Assembly (NCBI RefSeq): GCF_900111555.1
Contig: NZ_FOHZ01000007.1
Location: forward strand, 1 to 64,000
Direction of reading: 5' to 3'
DNA: 64,000 bases
Origin: Marinobacter segnicrescens
Lineage (GTDB): Bacteria > Pseudomonadota > Gammaproteobacteria > Pseudomonadales > Oleiphilaceae
The notes beneath the pieces are model-generated. The model ran no database searches. It saw only the letters and a program-made list of their open reading frames with translations, and was not told where the DNA came from. The position numbers and the translations under genes were made by a program. Below are positions 17,250 to 24,427 of this stretch, piece after piece. The stretch's first letter is position 1; every line of letters begins with the position of its first letter.

Positions 17250-18266
17250 CTAATCGAGCAAAGAAGAACGAAACCGGGAAGGACTAACCCCCTCCCACCG
17301 CCGAAAAGCCCGCGAAAAAGCCGCCTCCTCAGAAAAACCAAGTTGTTCGGAAACCGAAGTCACCGAGCCCCCCGACCGAAGCAATCCAACCGCCAGCCGA
17401 TGCAATTCCCGCTCGCGCAACACCTTGAAGGAAAGCCCCTCCTCGGCGAGCAACCGGGTCAAGTGCCGCCCGCTCATATGTAGGTCCGACGCAACCCGCT
17501 CCTTGCCCCAGCCGGGATGCTGCCGGACCAGCTGACTCACCTGACCACTCAGACTCTGATGACCAAGCGCCTCCAGCGTATAATCCGCCAGCTGCCGCAA
17601 ATGGTCCCGCAGGGCGCTGTTGGCCTGGATCAGCGGCAACTGCCCCTGGTCCCGATGGAACTGCAGACAGTTACGACCAGCGCCGAACGCCACCGCCATA
17701 CCCAATCGCTCACGATAGACTGACTCACCGACCTCCGGCTCATGGGCAAACAGGAGGGTTTCAGGCAAAAAGGCCTCCCCCGTTGCCCAACCGGCCAACC
17801 GCACCAGCGACGCCATAACGGCTTCAACCCGTTCGGCCAACCGCACCAGCGACGCCATAACGGCTTCAACCCGTTCGGCCACCCGCACCCGGAACTCCGG
17901 GTGATAACACAACAACAGGTGATCTCCTTCCTCCGACAGCGAAAACTCACCGCCATCGCCCACCACCGGCGCATACTCCACCAGTGCCTCCAGGCCATCC
18001 CGCAAGGTATCGCAGCTGACCAATAGCATGCCGGCGCTGTCCAGATGCCCAACCTGCAAACCCAGACCAATATCGAGGCCCGCCAGCGGATCATTGGCCT
18101 GGCGGCAGTATTCCTCCCACAGCTGATCCTGCACCGCCAGCGGCACCCGTTGACCTGGCACCACCTCACAGGTAATAGAGTCCGGCAGGGTAAGTCCACG
18201 GCGATGGGCCGCCTGCAGGATCGCCTGGGCGTAGAGGTGAGTTACACTGGGTGTGCTTCCGATCAT
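17250..18266 (-). CDS. AraC-family transcriptional regulator
   Basis: A 338-residue regulator, divergent from the FMO operon that it probably controls. The N-terminal ligand-binding region is of the arabinose-binding-domain-like type seen in OruR/ArgR-like AraC proteins, with HLDSAGMLLVSCDTLRDGLEAL. The C-terminal double HTH runs from about residue 245 (KERVASDLHMSGRHLTRLLAEEG) to SVSEQLGFSEEAAFSRAFRRW. Residues AERVEAVMASLVRL occur twice in tandem around positions 130-158, from an exact 42-bp duplication in the DNA. It keeps the frame but adds 14 residues between the two domains. Whether the protein still works normally is unknown. Confidence 0.9.
   Translation of the reverse strand: MIGSTPSVTHLYAQAILQAAHRRGLTLPDSITCEVVPGQRVPLAVQDQLWEEYCRQANDPLAGLDIGLGLQVGHLDSAGMLLVSCDTLRDGLEALVEYAPVVGDGGEFSLSEEGDHLLLCYHPEFRVRVAERVEAVMASLVRLAERVEAVMASLVRLAGWATGEAFLPETLLFAHEPEVGESVYRERLGMAVAFGAGRNCLQFHRDQGQLPLIQANSALRDHLRQLADYTLEALGHQSLSGQVSQLVRQHPGWGKERVASDLHMSGRHLTRLLAEEGLSFKVLRERELHRLAVGLLRSGGSVTSVSEQLGFSEEAAFSRAFRRWEGVSPSRFRSSLLD
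17793..17876. repeat. 42-bp perfect tandem duplication inside the AraC gene
   Basis: Units 17793-17834 and 17835-17876 are identical and 14 codons long. Being exact and in frame, it looks like a recent slippage or unequal-exchange event. Confidence 0.95.
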
Positions 18267-18299
18267 GGCCCGAATTGTCGTGGTTTGTGTCCCGTCCGG

Positions 18300-18361
18300 T
18301 CAGGAAAACCGGCGCATCAAATCGTAAGATACGGGATCATAACAACAAAATCAGGAAAACC
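18300..18361 (+). promoter_or_regulatory. Possible AraC operator and promoter of the FMO operon
   Basis: TCAGGAAAACC occurs at 18300-18310 and again at 18351-18361, 51 bp apart. The first lies at the -35 position of a TAAGAT -10 box (18325-18330). The second overlaps the ribosome-binding site of the FMO gene. Direct repeats next to a poor -35 fit AraC-type activation. Binding is inference. Confidence 0.4.
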
Positions 18362-18364
18362 ATC

Positions 18365-19666
18365 ATGTACGCAGTGATCGGCGCCGGCCCCATGGGCCTG
18401 GCCTGTGCCCGCAACCTTCAGAAACAGGGTATCCCCTTTACCGGATTCGAACTCCACAGCGATGTGGGCGGTCTGTGGGACATCGACAACCCCCACAGCA
18501 CCATGTACGACACCGCCCACCTGATTTCCTCCAGGCGAATGACCGAGTTCACCGAGTTTCCCATGAAGGATTCGGTGGCCCAGTATCCCAGCCACCATGA
18601 GCTGAAAACCTACTTCCGGGACTTCGTGGACCATTTCGGCCTGCGGGAGCATTACGAGTTCAACACCCGGGTGGTCCGTGTCGAGCCCGACGGCGACGAG
18701 TGGCAGATCACCACCGAGCGTGATGGCCAGCAACAGACCCGGGCCTTTGCCGGAGTGATGATTGCCAACGGCACCCTGCATACCCCCAACATGCCCGAGC
18801 TGCCCGGTGACTTTGCCGGCACCGTGATGCATTCCGCTGAGTATCGTAATCCCGAAGTCTTCCGGGACAAGCGGGTGCTGGTGGTGGGCTGTGGTAACTC
18901 AGGGGCGGACATTGCCGTGGATGCGGTGCACCATGCCCGCTCCGTCGATATGAGCCTGCGCCGGGGCTATTACTTCCTGCCCAAGTTTCTCAAGGGCAGG
19001 CCCATCGATACCATCGGCGGCAAGCTGAAACTGCCCCGGCCCATCAAGCAGCGTATGGATGCCCTGCTGATTCGCATGGTGATGGGCAAGCCTTCCGATT
19101 ACGGCCTGCCGGACCCGGATTACCGCATGTACGAGTCCCACCCGGTGATCAACTCGCTGGTACTTCACCACCTTGGCCATGGCGATATCCACCCGCGCCG
19201 CTCCATTGACCGCATCGAGGGGCACACGGTGCACTTCAGCGACGGCGAGTCCGGGGACTATGACCTGATCCTGATGGCCACCGGCTATCTGCTGGACTAC
19301 CCGTTCATCGACCGCAAACACCTCAACTGGCCAGATAACGAGGACGCCCCCCGGCTGTACCTGAACATGATGCACCCGGACTACGACAACCTGTTCCTGA
19401 TGGGCATGATCGAGGCCACCGGCCTGGGCTGGGAAGGCCGTAACCAGCAGGCGCGGCTGGCTGCCCTGTTCATCCGTGAACAGCAGAAAGGGTCGGCAGC
19501 GGCCGGTGCCCTGCGCCAGAAAAAGAAAACCCATGCCGGTGAACGGCTGGACGGCGGCTATAACTACATCAAGCTGGCCCGCATGGCCTACTATGTAAAC
19601 AAGGACGCCTACCTGGACAGCCTGGCCAGCCATATTGCGGACCTTGAACCCGGCAGCAAGGGGTAA
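18365..19666 (+). CDS. Flavin-containing monooxygenase
   Basis: A 434-residue class B flavoprotein monooxygenase. The FAD motif GAGPMG is at residues 6-11. The second dinucleotide motif GCGNSG (175-180) binds NADPH. The FMO signature FAGTVMHSAEY (150-160) matches FxGxxxHxxxY exactly. It could oxygenate a heteroatom or insert oxygen next to a ketone (Baeyer-Villiger type). The ATG at 18365 has AGGA nine bases upstream. It is first of five closely packed genes (FMO, BASS transporter, epimerase, SDR, TauE-like) controlled by the divergent AraC gene. The substrate is unknown; the cluster looks like a small catabolic pathway for an imported lipophilic or terpenoid-like compound. Confidence 0.88.
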   Translation: MYAVIGAGPMGLACARNLQKQGIPFTGFELHSDVGGLWDIDNPHSTMYDTAHLISSRRMTEFTEFPMKDSVAQYPSHHELKTYFRDFVDHFGLREHYEFNTRVVRVEPDGDEWQITTERDGQQQTRAFAGVMIANGTLHTPNMPELPGDFAGTVMHSAEYRNPEVFRDKRVLVVGCGNSGADIAVDAVHHARSVDMSLRRGYYFLPKFLKGRPIDTIGGKLKLPRPIKQRMDALLIRMVMGKPSDYGLPDPDYRMYESHPVINSLVLHHLGHGDIHPRRSIDRIEGHTVHFSDGESGDYDLILMATGYLLDYPFIDRKHLNWPDNEDAPRLYLNMMHPDYDNLFLMGMIEATGLGWEGRNQQARLAALFIREQQKGSAAAGALRQKKKTHAGERLDGGYNYIKLARMAYYVNKDAYLDSLASHIADLEPGSKG

Positions 19667-19672
19667 GCGGCC

Positions 19673-20575
19673 ATGACGGTGCAGTTCGACCCCGCCAGCC
19701 TGATCACCCTGAACGTTATCCTCGCGTTGATGATGTTCGGGGTGTCGCTCAACCTCAGACCCGCGGACTTCCAGCGGGTACTGACTATCCCCCGCGCACC
19801 GGTGGCCGGGCTGATCGCCCAGTTCCTGCTGCTGCCACTGGGCACCTGCCTGTTTACCTGGGTTTTCCGCATCGACCCGGAGCTGGCCCTGGGCATGATC
19901 CTGGTGGCCTCCTGCCCCGGCGGCAGCTTCTCCAACATCATGACCTGGCTGGGCAAGGGCAGTGTGGCGGTATCGGTGAGCATGACCGCGGTCTCCAGCC
20001 TGGCGGCGACGGTGATGACGCCATTCAACTTTGCCCTGTATGGCTGGCTCAACCCCCATACCCGGGCCTACCTGCAGGAAATCGCCATCGAACCCGGCAA
20101 TATCCTGCTGCTGGTATTGCTGGTACTGGCCCTGCCACTGATACTGGGCATGGTCACTGGTGGGCGCTTTCCCAAACTGGCGGTACGCAGTGAAAAGCCC
20201 CTGCGCCTTATCTCGCTGTTGATCTTCCTGGCCTTTGTGGCCATCGCTTTCCTGAACAACGTCGAACTGTTCCTGGCCCGATTCCACACCTTCTTCTGGT
20301 TGGTGGTGGGGCATAACCTGCTGGCCCTGGGGCTGGGCTACGCCATGGCCCGGCTGATGAAGCTGTCGGTCCCGGACCAGCGGGCAGTCACCATGGAAGT
20401 CGGTATCCAGAACTCCGGTCTGGGACTGGTCATCCTGTTTACCTTTTTCCCGGATGCCGGCGGCATGATGCTGATTACCGCCTTCTGGGGCGTCTGGCAC
20501 CTGGTTTCCGGGCTGACCCTGTCGCAGATCTGGGCCCGCCGGCCCATTCCCCATCCAACAGAACAAGCAATCTGA
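19673..20575 (+). CDS. Bile acid:sodium symporter (BASS) family transporter
   Basis: A 300-residue membrane protein with nine or ten hydrophobic segments. It carries the BASS hallmarks: PGGSFSNIMTWLGKG on the core-domain crossover and an EVGIQNSGLG segment near residue 240, both part of the sodium and substrate sites. Family members import bile salts, pyruvate, pantothenate or similar organic anions with sodium. It starts six bases after the FMO stop. Position suggests that it imports the substrate of the FMO/SDR pathway. Confidence 0.88.
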   Translation: MTVQFDPASLITLNVILALMMFGVSLNLRPADFQRVLTIPRAPVAGLIAQFLLLPLGTCLFTWVFRIDPELALGMILVASCPGGSFSNIMTWLGKGSVAVSVSMTAVSSLAATVMTPFNFALYGWLNPHTRAYLQEIAIEPGNILLLVLLVLALPLILGMVTGGRFPKLAVRSEKPLRLISLLIFLAFVAIAFLNNVELFLARFHTFFWLVVGHNLLALGLGYAMARLMKLSVPDQRAVTMEVGIQNSGLGLVILFTFFPDAGGMMLITAFWGVWHLVSGLTLSQIWARRPIPHPTEQAI

Positions 20576-20580
20576 CCCCC

Positions 20581-21522
20581 ATGACCCAGGAAAAACGCAT
20601 TCTCATCACCGGCGCCGCCGGCTACATTGGTCACCAGCTGGGCAACCGGCTGGCGAAGGACTATTTCGTCTTCGGCACCGACATCAACAAGCGGGACGGC
20701 CTCACGTTTCCCCTGGAAGTGCTGGACGTGCGCGACAATAACCTGGTGCTCACCCTGGCGGAATACCGCATCACCCATGTAATACACCTGGCATCCATAC
20801 TCCAGGCTTCCCCGGACCGGCAGCGAGACTACGACATCGACGTCAATGGCATCCGCAACGTCCTGGAAGCCTGTGTCGCAGCGAAGGTAAAGCACATCAC
20901 CGTCACCAGTTCCGGCGCCGCCTACGGCTACCACCCGGACAACCCGGCCTGGATCGACGAGGATGACCCGCTACGAGGCAACCCGGAGTTTGCCTATTCG
21001 GACCATAAACGCCAGGTGGAGGAGCTGCTGGAGAAATACCGGAACGAGCACCCGGAGCTGCAACAGCTGATCTTCCGGCCCGGTACGGTACTGGGGGCCG
21101 AAACCCGCAACCAGATCACCAGCCTTTTCCTCGCTCCCCGCCTGCTGGCCATTCGCGGCAGTGACTCACCGTTCGTGTTCATTTGGGACCAGGACGTGAT
21201 CGGCGCCATGGAGCAGGGCATCCGTGAGGACAAAACCGGCCGCTACAACATGGCCGGCGATGGCGCCCTTACCATCCAGGAGATTGCCCGCACGCTGGAC
21301 AAGCCCCTGCTAACCCTCCCGGCCAGCGTGGTGAAAGCGGGCCTGAAGGTCGCCAAGTGGCTGGGCAAGCCGGTGGGGCCGGAACAGATCAACTTCCTTC
21401 GCTACCGCCCGGTGCTGAGCAATCGCCGGTTGAAGGAAGAATTCGGTTATCGGCTGCAGAAAACCTCGGCGGAGACCTTCGAATACTTCATCGAACAGGC
21501 GAGAAAGAAGGGGGATCTGTGA
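20581..21522 (+). CDS. NAD-dependent epimerase/dehydratase family protein
   Basis: A 313-residue extended SDR. The cofactor motif is TGAAGYIG at residues 10-17, the catalytic serine is in TVTSSGAAYGYH, and YSDHK supplies the YxxxK pair. The C-terminal part (RPVLSNRRLKEEFGYRLQKTS) matches the extended-SDR substrate domain. It may act on a nucleotide sugar, but the operon suggests a small-molecule dehydrogenase or epimerase role. It begins five bases after the BASS stop. Its own stop overlaps the GTG start of the next gene. Confidence 0.85.
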   Translation: MTQEKRILITGAAGYIGHQLGNRLAKDYFVFGTDINKRDGLTFPLEVLDVRDNNLVLTLAEYRITHVIHLASILQASPDRQRDYDIDVNGIRNVLEACVAAKVKHITVTSSGAAYGYHPDNPAWIDEDDPLRGNPEFAYSDHKRQVEELLEKYRNEHPELQQLIFRPGTVLGAETRNQITSLFLAPRLLAIRGSDSPFVFIWDQDVIGAMEQGIREDKTGRYNMAGDGALTIQEIARTLDKPLLTLPASVVKAGLKVAKWLGKPVGPEQINFLRYRPVLSNRRLKEEFGYRLQKTSAETFEYFIEQARKKGDL

Positions 21523-22352
21523 CCGTTACCCTGATCACCGGCGCCGCCAGTGGCCTGGGCTGGGCCATGGCGCAACGCTGGTACAAGGCCGGGCACTGCC
21601 TGGTACTGGCGGATATCGACGCCGAAGCACTGCTGCGCCGGCGGGATGAACTGGGCGACGACACCCGGGTGCATATTGTCACCGTGGACGTCACCCACAC
21701 ACCGGACCTGGAGCGACTGGTACGGGAAACCGAAGACGTGTACGGACGCCTGGACCTGCTCGTGAACAACGCTGGCATTACCCACCGTTCCCCGGCCGCG
21801 AGCACCCACCCGGGCGTATTCCGCAAGGTGATGGCTGTCGACTGGCAGGGGCCGGTGGAGCTGACCCAGCTGGCACTGCCACTGCTGGAACGCAGTAAGG
21901 GACAGATCGTGTGCATCGGTTCCATGGCCGGCTGGATGCCGGTACCGGGCCGGGCTGGCTACTGCGCCGCCAAGGGTGCCCTGACCCAGTTCTTCGAGGT
22001 GCTGCGACTGGAACTGGAACCCCGGGGTATACACCTGCTGATGGTCTACCCCAGTTTCCTGGACACGCCCATCGAGCAGAACGCCCTGGGAGCCGATGGC
22101 CGCAAGGCTACCCACGCCCGCTCCACCATCGGTGGGATGGGCAGCGCCGATGAGATGGCCCGGATGATCGATGGCGCCCTGGCCAGGCGCAAACGCTGGC
22201 TCCTGCCCGAGCCTGTCTCCCGCTTTGGCAGCCTGCTGTGGCGAATTGCACCAGCACTGTACCTCAGGGCCGTGCGCCGCAGATTCGCCGCTGACATTGC
22301 CGACAGCTCAGCTCCGCTGACTGACACCTCCAGCGGGAACCCGGCAACATGA
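21519..22352 (+). CDS. Short-chain dehydrogenase/reductase
   Basis: A 277-residue classical SDR. TGAASGLG binds the cofactor, NNAG is intact, and the catalytic serine is in GSMAGW, with YCAAK as YxxxK. The GTG start at 21519 overlaps the upstream TGA (GTGA, 4 bp), so it is translationally coupled. The C-terminus (VSRFGSLLWRIAPALYLRAV) is basic and hydrophobic, as in SDRs that sit on the membrane and handle lipids or long-chain substrates. Its role would be alcohol/ketone interconversion in the same pathway as the FMO; the substrate is unknown. Confidence 0.87.
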   Translation: MTVTLITGAASGLGWAMAQRWYKAGHCLVLADIDAEALLRRRDELGDDTRVHIVTVDVTHTPDLERLVRETEDVYGRLDLLVNNAGITHRSPAASTHPGVFRKVMAVDWQGPVELTQLALPLLERSKGQIVCIGSMAGWMPVPGRAGYCAAKGALTQFFEVLRLELEPRGIHLLMVYPSFLDTPIEQNALGADGRKATHARSTIGGMGSADEMARMIDGALARRKRWLLPEPVSRFGSLLWRIAPALYLRAVRRRFAADIADSSAPLTDTSSGNPAT

Positions 22353-23080
22353 TCGACCCCTGGCTCTGGCTCGGCCTGGCCATCCTGCTGGCCTACACCA
22401 TTGAAGCCATCACCGGTTTTGGCTCCATAGTGATCGCCCTGTCCCTGGGGGCCATAATGCTGCCTATCCCGGAGATGCTGCCGGTGCTGGTGCCGCTGAA
22501 CGTGTTCATGAGTGGCTACCTCACCTGGAAGCACCGCCAGCACATCCACTGGCGACTGCTGGCCACACTGATCCTGCCATTGATGGTGGCCGGCACCCTG
22601 ACCGGCTATGTGCTCACCCCCTGGCTGGGAGCCAGTATCCTCAAGGCGTTATTTGGCGTATTGGTAGTGTGGTTTGCCGGCAAGGAGCTGTGGCGTCTGT
22701 TCGGCGGCCATGTAGCCGAACCCCATGGACTCATGACCAGCCGCATCATCACCTTCGGCGCCGGTATCACCCACGGCCTGTTTGCCTCCGGCGGCCCCTT
22801 GCTGGTCTATGCCCTGGCCGGCATACGGCTGGACAAGGGGCGCACCCGGGCCACCCTGCTGACGGTCTGGTTCACCCTGAACCTGACACTCAGCGCGCTC
22901 TATCTGTTCGACGGCAGCCTGTTAGCCAGTTCCGGTCGCCTGGTGTGGTACCTGCCGTTACTGGTCGTCGGGGTGTTGGTGGGGGAATTCCTCCATCACC
23001 GACTCAATGAAGAGCGGTTTCGGCAAGCGGTATACAGCGTGTTACTGGTCACCGGGTTACTGCTGATACTGCGGGCATAA
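22349..23080 (+). CDS. TauE/SafE family permease
   Basis: A 243-residue protein with seven or eight membrane segments of the TauE/SafE (DUF81) family, which exports sulfite, sulfoacetate or other organic anions. Characteristic glycines are in IEAITGFGSIVIAL and in GITHGLFASGGPLLVYAL. It overlaps the SDR by 4 bp (ATGA), so it closes the five-gene operon. As an exporter it might remove an acidic or sulfonated end product. That is inference from family and position only. Confidence 0.85.
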   Translation: MIDPWLWLGLAILLAYTIEAITGFGSIVIALSLGAIMLPIPEMLPVLVPLNVFMSGYLTWKHRQHIHWRLLATLILPLMVAGTLTGYVLTPWLGASILKALFGVLVVWFAGKELWRLFGGHVAEPHGLMTSRIITFGAGITHGLFASGGPLLVYALAGIRLDKGRTRATLLTVWFTLNLTLSALYLFDGSLLASSGRLVWYLPLLVVGVLVGEFLHHRLNEERFRQAVYSVLLVTGLLLILRA

Positions 23081-23216
23081 AATTCCAAAAAGCTATCGAA
23101 TTTCATCTACTCATAGCTTTAACGAATCAAAAGCATTGGAAAGCCCCATTGGGCATTGGACAGCGCCTTGAGGATACTGAGAGTCAGACGCATCAACTGA
23201 TTCCCAGGAGGTACCC

Positions 23217-23624
23217 ATGCGCACCGTAAAAGACCTGATGTCCAAGTGGACTCCCGCCCTCCACGAACGGGATTACCTGAGCCGTGCCGTGGACCAGATC
23301 CTCTCCAGTGGTCATACCGGCCTGCCGGTCGTGGACGATAACAACCGCCTGGTGGGGTTCCTGTCCGAGCAGGACTGCATCCGCTCGCTGGCCAGCAGCA
23401 GCTATCACTGCGACAACTGGGTCCGGATCAGCGATATCATGTCCCGCAACCCGGTATCGGTTACCCCGGAAATGTCAGAACTGGCCCTCGCCAACCTGTT
23501 CTCCGAGCAAAAGCCCAAGGTGTATCCGGTGGTGGACAAGAACGACCGCGTACTCGGCGTACTCACCCGTTCCCGGGTCATGGCCGCCCTGAACGACCAG
23601 CTAAAGGCCTGCCGGGTGGCGTAA
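23217..23624 (+). CDS. CBS-domain pair protein
   Basis: A 135-residue protein made almost only of two CBS domains (residues about 8-60 and 75-130), with the usual GLPVVDDNNRLVGFLSEQD and VYPVVDKNDRVLGVLTRSR turns. Such stand-alone pairs bind adenine nucleotides and act as regulators of partner proteins. No partner is evident: the gene is alone, convergent with the racemase gene and 6 bp from its stop. AGGAGG precedes the ATG. The 136-bp region upstream contains AAAGCTAT paired with ATAGCTTT (about 23091-23122), a possible weak terminator for the operon before it. Confidence 0.85.
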   Translation: MRTVKDLMSKWTPALHERDYLSRAVDQILSSGHTGLPVVDDNNRLVGFLSEQDCIRSLASSSYHCDNWVRISDIMSRNPVSVTPEMSELALANLFSEQKPKVYPVVDKNDRVLGVLTRSRVMAALNDQLKACRVA

Positions 23625-23630
23625 TCCTTG

Positions 23631-24353
23631 TCAGGACGCCCCTGATGTTCCGGAACCCGTCCCCTGGTCCAGGGCGTAAGCCACTGCCTGGTCGGCATGA
23701 ATGGCGGTGGTATCGTAGAGCCTGACCGGGGTATCGGGTGCCTGGATCAGCAGCCCGATCTCGGTGCAGCCGAGGATGACGCCCTGGGCGCCCCGGTCAG
23801 TCAGGGAGGATACTACCTCCAGGTAGGCCTGCTTCGAGGCGGGCCGGATATCACCCAGGCACAGCTCCTCGTAGATGACCCGGTGAACCAGTTCCCGCTG
23901 GGCCTTATCCGGAACCAGCACCTCGATCCCCCGGGCCTCCAGTCGTTCACGGTAGAAAGCCTGTTCCATGGTAAACCCGGTTCCCAGCAAGCCGACCCGG
24001 GTTACGCCGTCACCCTGCAGAACGTCTGCGGTCGCATCCGCGATGTGCAGCAAGGGCAGTTCCGAGGCCTGCTCAATCCTGGGCGCTACCTTGTGCATGG
24101 TATTGGTACAAAGCACGAGGAAGTCAGCGCCAGCCGAGCGCAGGGACCGGGCAGCCCCGGAGAGGATAGCGGCGGTGGCTTCCCAGTCACCCTGATGCTG
24201 GAGCGCCTCAATTTCCGCAAAGTCGACACTGTAGAGCACAAGCTGTGCGGAATGCAGCCCTCCGAGCTGTTCCCGGACTGCCTGGTTGATAAGCCGGTAA
24301 TAGGTTTGGGTGGACTCCCAGCTCATACCGCCGATCAGGCCCATGGTTTTCAT
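23631..24353 (-). CDS. Aspartate/glutamate racemase family protein
   Basis: A 240-residue protein with both catalytic cysteines of the PLP-independent racemases, in VLCTNTMHK (near residue 84) and ILGCTEIGLL (near residue 195). MKTMGLIGGMSWEST and the length are those of the YgeA/RacX-type group, which racemises several amino acids. The ATG at 24353 is preferred because AAGGAG lies nine bases upstream. It is alone, divergent from nothing close, and converges with the CBS gene. Confidence 0.87.
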   Translation of the reverse strand: MKTMGLIGGMSWESTQTYYRLINQAVREQLGGLHSAQLVLYSVDFAEIEALQHQGDWEATAAILSGAARSLRSAGADFLVLCTNTMHKVAPRIEQASELPLLHIADATADVLQGDGVTRVGLLGTGFTMEQAFYRERLEARGIEVLVPDKAQRELVHRVIYEELCLGDIRPASKQAYLEVVSSLTDRGAQGVILGCTEIGLLIQAPDTPVRLYDTTAIHADQAVAYALDQGTGSGTSGAS

Positions 24354-24427
24354 CTGAACGTCTCCTTGTTCTGTTATGCAGACAACCAACGTAGCAGAAC
24401 ACGCGGAATTTACTAAGGCCGACGCGG

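Noticed and set aside
16872..17250. Two open frames of 64-75 codons (one on each strand) across the family I palindromes.
   Set aside because: They run through the conserved cores and arms, lack ribosome-binding sites, and their amino-acid similarity follows only from the repeated DNA.
18899..20566. A 555-codon open frame on the minus strand opposite the FMO and BASS genes.
   Set aside because: It is a shadow of the two plus-strand genes: extremely rich in Q, G and H, with no domain and no start site.
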